Positions 17,003-24,197 of a stretch of DNA of 64,000 nucleotides are shown piece after piece (positions within the stretch are counted from its first letter, which is position 1; each line of letters opens with the position of its first letter). The translations under genes and the position numbers were made by a program. The stretch comes from CAZSXU01 sp964610505 (GTDB taxonomy: Bacteria > Arandabacterota > Arandabacteria > JAGLYR01): positions 5,560-69,559 of the forward strand of contig CAZSXU010000023.1 of NCBI GenBank assembly GCA_964610505.1. Direction: 5' to 3'. Below the pieces are notes generated by a model. The model was not told the DNA's origin and did not search any database. It worked only from the letters and a program-made list of their open reading frames with translations.

Positions 17003-17317
17003 CTAGTCTTCGTTCCGGGCCAGTTCGCCCTCTGTTTCAACCTGTTCAATCCTTCGAATGATCTCTTGAATCTTGGCCGTCGCGAGCTTGCTCCGGCCAC
17101 GAGACATCATAGATTTCTTTGCGTTCCCTTGCAACTCTTTTGTTCGATCGGCCAATTCTTGTTTCTCGGCATTCAGCTCACTCACCCGCTTCTTCAGGGC
17201 GGCGTTTTCCCGAGTCAGCCTGCGGATGGATTCCTGCGCCCGGCGGACTACCGTCTCCAGCGCTTTCAGGCCGCTCACGGATCCCTTTGGGACGCCCGCG
17301 TCGCTCGGCTTTGACAT
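17003..17317 (-). CDS. ZapB-like coiled-coil protein
   Basis: This 104-residue protein is dominated by a single coiled coil ('LTRENAALKKRVSELNAEKQ') followed by a basic stretch and a short second helix. A start at 17317 is supported by GGAG eight bases upstream; an in-frame GTG at 17338 overlaps the pheT stop. The position between pheT and zapA is where many bacteria keep a small ZapB-like coiled-coil gene, so a divisome role is the best guess. The sequence itself shows only the coiled coil. Confidence 0.6.
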   Translation of the reverse strand: MSKPSDAGVPKGSVSGLKALETVVRRAQESIRRLTRENAALKKRVSELNAEKQELADRTKELQGNAKKSMMSRGRSKLATAKIQEIIRRIEQVETEGELARNED

Positions 17318-17337
17318 GCTCGCTTCTCCACCCCCCA

Positions 17338-19743
17338 CTACATCTCCGAGCGAAGACTCGCGCCCAGCTCGTCTTCGAGCACCTGGACAATTCGCGCGAG
17401 CTTCCCGTCGACCTCTTCGTCCTTCAATGTACGTTCGTCCGATCTGAAGATCAAGCTATAGGCCAAGCTCTTCTTCCCTTCCGGAATCTGCCGGCCCCGA
17501 TACACGTCAAACAGCCGGACCCCGGTCAGAAGCGGCACCCCGCCCGAAAGGATTCGCCGGCTCACCTCGACAAAAGGCACCGCGTCCTCGACAACCACCG
17601 CCAAGTCTCGAGCGACGGCCGGATACCGGGGTACATTCTCAATCGACTGTAATTCTAAAGCCTTGTCCACGATCCTGTCAAGTATCAGTTCAAACAGAAA
17701 CACGGGTTCCTTCAATCCCACAGAATCGGCAATTTTGGCGTCGAGTTTACCCCCGATTCCAACTCTCCCGGAATCCTGAACCCATTCGACCGAACACTCG
17801 CTGTCCAGCAGTGGAGACTCCAAACGCCTCATGTCCGGGGGCGCAAACCGCAGGCCGCAAAACAGGTCCTCCACAAGCCCCTTGAGGTCGAAGAAATCGA
17901 CCGGCCCGCCTTTCGTTCCCCAGGACGCCGGGTCCTTGAGCCCCGAGAGCACTCCCGAAAGACACCGGGTCTCCGCTGGGCGGTTCGCATCCGGCCCCGC
18001 GCCGAAAACGGTCCCGATCTCGAACAGCCGAACGTCTTCCCTCCGCCGATTCCGATTCAGCCGGACACAGGCAAGCAGTCCCGGGACCAGGCTGGGTCTC
18101 AATACGGACTGATCGACGGAGAGAGGGTTCTTCAGTCTCAGCAAATCCACGGTCTGTTCAGACGCCATCCCGAGGGTCACTGACTCTCCACTCTCGATCA
18201 GCGTAGGGGTCACCGCCTCGTCCAGGCCAAACCCGCAGAGAACGTCCCGCACCTTCTCCAGCAGGAGGCTCACGTGCGATTTCAGGGGCGGCGCGCCTCC
18301 ATACCGGCCGGCTCCAACCGGGATACGGGAATAGCCGTAGAGACGCCCGATCTCCTCCACGAGGTCGGCTTCAAGGGAAACATCGTTCCGATGGCTGGGG
18401 CAGACCGCGTGAAGCACGCCGTCCTCCTCGGAAACCTCGAACTCGAGCCGTCGCAGCAGGGCGGCCATCTCTTCAGGTGTCAGCGAGAGTCCCAGATGTG
18501 TGTTCGCCCGGGCCACCCGAACCGACACGGTCTTGGCTCGATCGCCCTCCGTGCCCGCGTCGATTCTTCCCGAGAGAACGGTTCCCCCTGCCAGCTCCGC
18601 CAGCAATTCGGCCGTCCGGTCCGCGGCTCGTGCGATTCCCCCCGGGTCGATCCCGCGCTCGAACCTCATGGACGCTTCCGTGGAGATCCCCATTCTGCGC
18701 GCCGTCCTGCGCACGGAAACCGGATCGAAGCGGGCGCTTTCGATGACAACCGTCTCCGTATCCTCCATCACGCCTGAACCGGCGCCCCCCATGATGCCCG
18801 CGACCGCCACGGCGCCTTCGCCGTCGGCGATCACGAGCGTTTCCGCATTCAGGTGATGCGATGTCCCGTCCAGTGCCTCAAAGGTCTCCCCGGGTTTTCC
18901 CCGCCGGACGGTGATCTGCGCTCGCTTCAGGAAACGGTGGTCAAACGCGTGGAGGGGCTGTCCCAGCTCCAGCATCACGTAGTTGGCCACGTCCACCACG
19001 TTGTTGATGGGACGGATGCCCATCAGCTTCAACCGGCGCGCCAGCCAGAGGGGCGACGGACCGACAGCCACGTTCTCGACGACGCGTCCGATGTAGCGGG
19101 AGCAGAGGTCGGTTGCCTCGATCTTAATCCGGGCGCGTTCGGACGCGGCAGCGGCGGACTCCTGGAAAGAAGGATCCGGAAGCCGAACCCTCACACCCTT
19201 GGCCGCGGCGATTTCGCGCGCCAACCCCACCACGCTCAGACAATCCCCTCGGTTCGGCGTGAGCTCAATCTCCAGCAACGTGTCGTCCAGTTCCAGGAGC
19301 CCGGCGACGGGGGATCCGAGGCGGGGCTTGCCGGCGAACACATGCACTTCGTCCTGAAGACTCCGCAACCCCAGATCGTAGAGCGAGCAGAGAACGGCCT
19401 CGGACGTCTCTCCGCCGAGATCGGCGATTTCCACCGCGTCTCCGCCCTCCAGCACGGCTCCCGGCAGGGCCACCGGAACCCGCACTCCGATCCTCAGATG
19501 GGGATCCCCACACATCGTCTGCAGGGTTCGATCTCCCACCGCGACGCGGCAGCGGAGAAGCCGCCCGTCGGATCCCGCGGGCTCTCTCTCCACCACTTCA
19601 CCGACCACCACGCCGTCGAAGAGGGAAGCCGTCGATACCAGGCCTTCCACCTCCAACCCCAGTTCGGTCAGGGTTTCCGCCAGCACGTCCGGCGATTCAT
19701 CGAGATCGACGAAATCCTGAAGCCAAGTGAAGAGAACTTTCAT
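17338..19743 (-). CDS. pheT: Phenylalanyl-tRNA synthetase beta subunit
   Basis: The 801-residue protein has all domains of the bacterial beta chain: an N-terminal EMAP/tRNA-binding domain (about 40-150), B3/B4 editing ('RYIGRVVENVAVG', 'INNVVDVANYVMLELGQPLH'), the B5 domain, the catalytic-like core with 'MRFERGIDPGG', and a C-terminal anticodon-binding ferredoxin-fold domain ('PAVARDLAVVVEDAVPF'). It follows pheS by 45 bases. The length is normal and I saw no missing segment. Confidence 0.97.
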   Translation of the reverse strand: MKVLFTWLQDFVDLDESPDVLAETLTELGLEVEGLVSTASLFDGVVVGEVVEREPAGSDGRLLRCRVAVGDRTLQTMCGDPHLRIGVRVPVALPGAVLEGGDAVEIADLGGETSEAVLCSLYDLGLRSLQDEVHVFAGKPRLGSPVAGLLELDDTLLEIELTPNRGDCLSVVGLAREIAAAKGVRVRLPDPSFQESAAAASERARIKIEATDLCSRYIGRVVENVAVGPSPLWLARRLKLMGIRPINNVVDVANYVMLELGQPLHAFDHRFLKRAQITVRRGKPGETFEALDGTSHHLNAETLVIADGEGAVAVAGIMGGAGSGVMEDTETVVIESARFDPVSVRRTARRMGISTEASMRFERGIDPGGIARAADRTAELLAELAGGTVLSGRIDAGTEGDRAKTVSVRVARANTHLGLSLTPEEMAALLRRLEFEVSEEDGVLHAVCPSHRNDVSLEADLVEEIGRLYGYSRIPVGAGRYGGAPPLKSHVSLLLEKVRDVLCGFGLDEAVTPTLIESGESVTLGMASEQTVDLLRLKNPLSVDQSVLRPSLVPGLLACVRLNRNRRREDVRLFEIGTVFGAGPDANRPAETRCLSGVLSGLKDPASWGTKGGPVDFFDLKGLVEDLFCGLRFAPPDMRRLESPLLDSECSVEWVQDSGRVGIGGKLDAKIADSVGLKEPVFLFELILDRIVDKALELQSIENVPRYPAVARDLAVVVEDAVPFVEVSRRILSGGVPLLTGVRLFDVYRGRQIPEGKKSLAYSLIFRSDERTLKDEEVDGKLARIVQVLEDELGASLRSEM

Positions 19744-19788
19744 TCCACGCCACCCTGATTCGGCGACCCGGCCCGCAATCCGACCGGA

Positions 19789-20802
19789 CTAGAACTGAGA
19801 AAGGAATTCAACGTCGTTCTCGTAGAAAAGCCGGATGTCTCCGATCCCGTATTTCAACATCGCTATGCGTTCCACGCCCATTCCGAAGGCGTAGCCGTTG
19901 TACGTCTCGGAGTCGAAGCCGACGCACTCGAACACGTTGGGATGAACCATCCCGCAGCCCAGAATTTCAAGCCAGCCCTTGCCGCTGCACACCCGGCAGC
20001 CCTCGCCCCCACATCCGGCGCACGATACATCCATCTCGGCGCTCGGCTCCGTGAAGGGGAAGTAGTGGGGTCGGAACCGCACGCGTCGCTCCGGCCCGAA
20101 CATCCGGCGGGCGAAGTGCGTGAGCGCTCCTTTCAGATCCGCCAGGCTGACGTCGCGGTCGACGTAGAGCCCCTCGACCTGATGGAAGTTGGTGAAGTGA
20201 GAGGCGTCGGGCGCGTCCCGGCGGAAACACCGGCCCGGAGCCACGATCCGCACCGGAGGTTTCGTTTTCTCCATCACGCGAATCTGTACGGGCGATGTCT
20301 GCGTTCTCAGAAGGATGCCGGGGCCGAGATAGAAGGAATCCTGCTCGTCCCGTGAGGGGTGCCACTCGGGCGTGTTGAGGGCCTCGAAATTGTAATACTC
20401 CTCCTCCACCTCGGGACCTTCAACGGCCGAGAATCCCATTCCGTAGAAAATCGAGAGAATCTCATCCGTCACCTGCGACAGCGGGTGCCGGTGCCCCAGA
20501 AACCTCCGACGCCCGGGAAGCGTCACGTCCATACCCGAGACGGCCTTCGGCTTCGGCGCTGCCGTTCCTACGGTCTCCAGAGCCTCAGCGAGGAGATCCT
20601 GAATGGCGCACTTCGCCCGGTTCAGTTCCGCACCCGCGCCGGGTCGATCCTCGGGGGGCAGTTCCTTGACCTTCCGAAGCAGACCGGTCAGCCGTCCTTT
20701 GCGTCCCAGGAATTTCACACGGAGAGATTCAAGCGAGGCTGCGGATTGCGCCGCCTCGATGTCCTTTCGAGCTTCCTCCAGAAGATCCTCCGAACCGAGC
20801 AA
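19789..20802 (-). CDS. pheS: Phenylalanyl-tRNA synthetase alpha subunit
   Basis: The 337-residue class II synthetase catalytic subunit has an N-terminal coiled coil (about 1-90), then motif 2 'RVMEKTKPPVRIVAPGRCFR' and 'DASHFTNFHQVEGLYVD', and motif 3 'GYAFGMGVERIAMLKYGI'. A Cys cluster C-x2-C-x4-C-x2-C ('CAGCGGEGCRVC') before 'GWLEILGCGMVHPNV' is a zinc-knuckle seen in many PheS proteins. The gene lies 14 bases after rplT and before pheT, the standard infC-rplT-pheST order. Confidence 0.97.
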   Translation of the reverse strand: MLGSEDLLEEARKDIEAAQSAASLESLRVKFLGRKGRLTGLLRKVKELPPEDRPGAGAELNRAKCAIQDLLAEALETVGTAAPKPKAVSGMDVTLPGRRRFLGHRHPLSQVTDEILSIFYGMGFSAVEGPEVEEEYYNFEALNTPEWHPSRDEQDSFYLGPGILLRTQTSPVQIRVMEKTKPPVRIVAPGRCFRRDAPDASHFTNFHQVEGLYVDRDVSLADLKGALTHFARRMFGPERRVRFRPHYFPFTEPSAEMDVSCAGCGGEGCRVCSGKGWLEILGCGMVHPNVFECVGFDSETYNGYAFGMGVERIAMLKYGIGDIRLFYENDVEFLSQF

Positions 20803-20816
20803 GCCCGCTCACCCTC

Positions 20817-21188
20817 CTACTCGTTGTTCGCCGTCGTCAGTGAACTCCCCGCAAGTTCCGCGAGTCGGCCGAAGGATTGCTGATCGTTGACGGCCATCTC
20901 GGCGAGTGCTCTGCGGTCGAGACCCACATTGGCCCGCTTGAGACCGGCGATGAACCGACTGTAGGATAACCCGTAGGGGCGCACGGCGGCGTTGATGCGG
21001 ATGATCCAGAGGGATCGGAAGTCGCGCTTGCGCTGCCTGCGGTCCCGGTAAGCGTAGCGGAGCGCTCGGTCCACGCTCTCGCTGGCCGTACGAATGAGCT
21101 TGCTCTTCCCGCCCCGGTACCCCTTGGCGGAGTTGAGGATCCTCTTGCGTCTACGGCGTGATGCCGGACTTTTCCTGACTCTTGGCAT
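20817..21188 (-). CDS. rplT: 50S ribosomal protein L20
   Basis: The 123-residue basic protein has a typical N-terminus (MPRVRKSPASRRRRKRILNS, then AKGYRGGKSK) and core 'RDFRSLWIIRINAAVRPYGL' with 'SYSRFIAGLKRANVGLDRR'. L20 binds 23S rRNA early in assembly. It begins 36 bases after the infC stop; the usual rpmI gene is absent from that gap. Confidence 0.98.
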   Translation of the reverse strand: MPRVRKSPASRRRRKRILNSAKGYRGGKSKLIRTASESVDRALRYAYRDRRQRKRDFRSLWIIRINAAVRPYGLSYSRFIAGLKRANVGLDRRALAEMAVNDQQSFGRLAELAGSSLTTANNE

Positions 21189-21224
21189 GGCACAACCCTC
21201 TCACGTATTCACGTTTTCAGACTT

Positions 21225-21914
21225 CTATTTCGCCACGGGCCCGGGCGGGGGACCCTCCCCCGCCGGAGGTTTGGGGCCGCTTTTCACGGGGCCGGGCTTC
21301 TCTCCCGATCGATCCCCGGAGGTCTTGGAAACCCGCTTTCCGGTCGACGGTTTCCCATCGCCCTCCCCCGCCTTGCTCGGCGGGGTCTTCGAACCACCCG
21401 AGGATTTCGGAATCAGCATCAATACCATGTTCCGGCCCTCGCGCCGGATCGGCCCTTCCTGGACTCCCACCTCCGACATATCCTCGACGAGACGCTTCAG
21501 GATTTTCTCGCCCCGTTCCGGGTGAGTCATTTCCCGCCCGCGAAAAATCACGGTCACCCGCACCTTGTCCCGTTCCTCGAGGAACGTCCTGACTTTCTTG
21601 GCCTTGAAGTCGTAGTCATGCTCCTCAATCTTCGGACGGAGCCTCATTTCCTTCATCTGGATCTGATGCTGCCGGCTCTTGGCCTTCCTCGCCCGCTTGC
21701 TCAGTTCATACTTGTACTTGCCGTAATCCATGATTCGGCACACGGGCGGTCTTGACCTCGGAGCCACCTCCACCAGATCAAGATCCCGCTCACGGGCGAG
21801 CTCCATCGCTTTCTGTGTCGGCATTACACCGATCAATTCGCCGTCCGCATCCACCACGCGCACTTCGGGAATGCGAATTCTGTGGTTGATCCGCACGTCT
21901 CTAGGATCGGGAAT
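21225..21914 (-). CDS. infC: Translation initiation factor IF-3, AUU start
   Basis: IF-3 checks the start codon in the 30S complex. The start is assigned to ATT at 21914, reading MPDPRDVRINHRIR. It follows GGGGAGGTGA with a six-base spacer, whereas the internal GTG at 21896 has no such site and would cut the conserved N-terminus. The N-domain 'VDLVEVAP'-type block reads 'ERDLDLVEVAPRSRPPVCRI' with MDYGKYKYE, and the C-domain has 'VIFRGREMTHPERG'. The 229 residues include about 55 extra, Lys/Pro/Gly-rich C-terminal residues after 'VLMLIPKSSGG' that are not part of the fold. Confidence 0.95.
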   Translation of the reverse strand: MPDPRDVRINHRIRIPEVRVVDADGELIGVMPTQKAMELARERDLDLVEVAPRSRPPVCRIMDYGKYKYELSKRARKAKSRQHQIQMKEMRLRPKIEEHDYDFKAKKVRTFLEERDKVRVTVIFRGREMTHPERGEKILKRLVEDMSEVGVQEGPIRREGRNMVLMLIPKSSGGSKTPPSKAGEGDGKPSTGKRVSKTSGDRSGEKPGPVKSGPKPPAGEGPPPGPVAK

Positions 21915-21951
21915 GGCACTTCACCTCCCCTTGGGGTCCCCCCGACCGCAG
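21912..21951 (-). promoter_or_regulatory. infC translation start region (SD, AUU, hairpin)
   Basis: A near-perfect anti-16S match GGGGAGGTGA (21921-21930) precedes the AUU codon (21912-21914). Just upstream, ACCCC can pair with the GGGG of the Shine-Dalgarno sequence, forming a small hairpin. An AUU start with a strong site is the known arrangement for IF-3 autoregulation in enterobacteria. Feedback here is inferred from that precedent. Confidence 0.7.
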
Positions 21952-21972
21952 CCGGGCAACCCGCCGGACAAC

Positions 21973-23901
21973 CTACTCGCGCGAGGCGACCTCTTCCAGC
22001 AACCGCCGGGCAAGGACATCCACCGGGACCTGTCCCTGGTCGCCCACCTTCCGCTTCCTCACCGAAACCTGATCTGAGTCGACTTCCTTCCCCCCCACGA
22101 CCAGCATGTAGGGGATATGCTCCGTCTCGGCCTTTCTAATCTTATATCCGATTTTCTCATGACTGGCGTCAATGTCAACTTCAAGATTCTGATCCCGGAG
22201 CCGGTCGACCACGCTTTGGGCGAAGGAAACGTGATCCTCTCGAATGGGGAGTACCCGCGCCTGGACGGGCGCCAGCCAGAGCGGGAAGTCTCCGCCGTAG
22301 TGCTCGACCAGCCCTCCCATAAACCGCTCCATGGACCCCATCACCGTGCGGTGAATCATGTACACCGGATGCCGCCCGCCGTCCGGACCGACATAGGTTA
22401 CACCCAGCCGCTCCGGGAGATTGAAATCGAACTGGATCGTGGGCCCCTGCCAGAGATGTCCCAGCGCGTCCACCATCTTCAGGTCGATCTTCGGCCCGTA
22501 GAACACCGCCTCCCCCTCGGCCCGCTCGAAGGGCTGTCCACATTGGCCCAGGACGTCGCACAGCGCGGCCTCCGCCGTGTCCCACATGTCATTCGAACCG
22601 GCGTACTTGTCGAGGTTTTCGGGATCGCGGACACTGAGATCCACACAACAATCCTTGAAGCCGAAACTCGACAACATGTAACGCGCAAGTTCGAGAACGG
22701 CCGCCAGCTCGTCCCGAATCTGATCGGGCGTGCAGAAGATGTGTGCGTCGTCCTGCGTGAACCCCCGCACCCGAAGGAGCCCGTGCAGGGTCCCGGACCG
22801 TTCGTACCGATACACGGTACCCAGCTCCGCATACCGGATCGGAAGATCGCGGTAGCTGCGAATCTGCGTCTTGTAGATCAAAATGTGGCCGACGCAGTTC
22901 ATGGGTTTCAGCACGTACTCCTGGTCGTCGATATCGAACACGAACATGTTCTCCCGGTAGAACTGGAAGTGTCCCGATTGTTCCCACATGTGACCGCGCG
23001 AGATGTGTGGGGTCCTTACCAGCTCGTACCCCCGACGCCGATGCTCTTCCTTCCAGAACCGCTCGATCCGCTCGAGAACGCGGGTTCCCTTCGGATGCCA
23101 GTAGGCCAGACCGGCGCCCGCCTCGGGATGCATGCTGTACACACCCAGTGCCGGTCCCAGGCGCCGGTGATCGCGCCGGCGCGCCTCTTCCACACGGTCG
23201 AGATGCTCCTGCAAGGCCTCCGAGGTCGGGAAGGCAATCCCGTAGATCCGCTGGAGCATGGGCCGGCCCTCGGCGTCCTTCCAGTAAGCCCCTGCCAGCG
23301 ACGTCAGTTTCAGATGCCGGATGTACCCCAATCGGGAAACGTGCGGGCCGGCACACAGATCTTCGAAATCGTCCTGCCGGTATAGGCTGACGGTCTCGGT
23401 GTCCAGATCGGAGAGGTGTTCCACCTTGTAAGACTGACCCTTCCCCTTCATGAGAGCGACCGCGTCGGCTTTCGACATCTCCACGCGCTCGATCTCCGAG
23501 TCCTGCGCGGCCAACCGCTGCATTTCCGCCTCGATCGTCTCCATGTCTTCGGGCACGAAAGTGTGCGGTGAATCAAAATCGTAGTAGAAACCATCTTCGG
23601 TGGCCGGGCCGAACCCCAGCTGAGTTCCGGGGTAGAGAGACAGGACGGCTTGCGCCAGAAGATGCGCGGCGCTGTGCCAGTAGACGTGGCGGCCCTCCGG
23701 ACTCTCGAAAGACACCGGGACCACCTCGGAATCCTCCTCAAGACCGCACGAAAGATCCATGAGCCGACCGTTGACCTTGGCGGCCAGCACACCGTCCAGA
23801 TTCACACCGCTCTCCGCCAACAGATCGGCGACCCGGGTTCCCGGCGGAACCGTCGCCGACTCGCGCCCGCTAATGGTCACCTTGAGGTTCTTCACCCTCA
23901 C
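21973..23901 (-). CDS. thrS: Threonyl-tRNA synthetase
   Basis: The 642-residue enzyme has a TGS domain (residues 1-65), an editing domain with 'HSAAHLLAQAVLSLYPG', the class II core with 'RTPHISRGHMWEQSGHFQFY' and 'HGLLRVRGFTQDDAHIFCT', and the C-terminal anticodon domain ('PVQARVLPIREDHVSFAQ'). The start is GTG: the GTG at 23901 is only two bases from AGGAGG, while a second in-frame GTG at 23895 is eight bases away and may be the true start. infC follows after 58 bases and tRNA-Val lies upstream. Confidence 0.97.
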   Translation of the reverse strand: MRVKNLKVTISGRESATVPPGTRVADLLAESGVNLDGVLAAKVNGRLMDLSCGLEEDSEVVPVSFESPEGRHVYWHSAAHLLAQAVLSLYPGTQLGFGPATEDGFYYDFDSPHTFVPEDMETIEAEMQRLAAQDSEIERVEMSKADAVALMKGKGQSYKVEHLSDLDTETVSLYRQDDFEDLCAGPHVSRLGYIRHLKLTSLAGAYWKDAEGRPMLQRIYGIAFPTSEALQEHLDRVEEARRRDHRRLGPALGVYSMHPEAGAGLAYWHPKGTRVLERIERFWKEEHRRRGYELVRTPHISRGHMWEQSGHFQFYRENMFVFDIDDQEYVLKPMNCVGHILIYKTQIRSYRDLPIRYAELGTVYRYERSGTLHGLLRVRGFTQDDAHIFCTPDQIRDELAAVLELARYMLSSFGFKDCCVDLSVRDPENLDKYAGSNDMWDTAEAALCDVLGQCGQPFERAEGEAVFYGPKIDLKMVDALGHLWQGPTIQFDFNLPERLGVTYVGPDGGRHPVYMIHRTVMGSMERFMGGLVEHYGGDFPLWLAPVQARVLPIREDHVSFAQSVVDRLRDQNLEVDIDASHEKIGYKIRKAETEHIPYMLVVGGKEVDSDQVSVRKRKVGDQGQVPVDVLARRLLEEVASRE

Positions 23902-24008
23902 GTCCTCCTGAACCGTAAAGAAAAGCAGTCCCGCATCGGGCCGCTCCCGGCCCCTCGCCGAGACGACCGGAACACGCTTCCCCGGGACTGCATCGAAGCA
24001 CGGACTCG

Positions 24009-24085
24009 TGGTGGGCGATACTGGACTCGAACCAGTGACCTCCTGCGTGTCGAGCAGGCACTCTAACCAACTGAGCTAATCGCCC
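24009..24085 (-). tRNA. tRNA-Val(GAC)
   Basis: The minus strand gives a complete cloverleaf: acceptor GGGCGAT/ATCGCCC, D-stem GCTC/GAGT (one G-T pair), anticodon arm CCTGC-TCGACAC-GCAGG with anticodon GAC, T-loop GTTCGAGTC, discriminator A and encoded CCA (24009-24011). It stands alone between rpsA and thrS on the same strand and may be cut out of their common transcript. Confidence 0.97.
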
Positions 24086-24197
24086 ACATCTTTCATCGAC
24101 TTGCAAAGATGCGTCACAGCGTCCACGGGGACACTCTATCGGCCGCGGCCTTCGTGTCAAGCGGATTCTCCGGCACCATGCCCGGCCCCGCCACACG

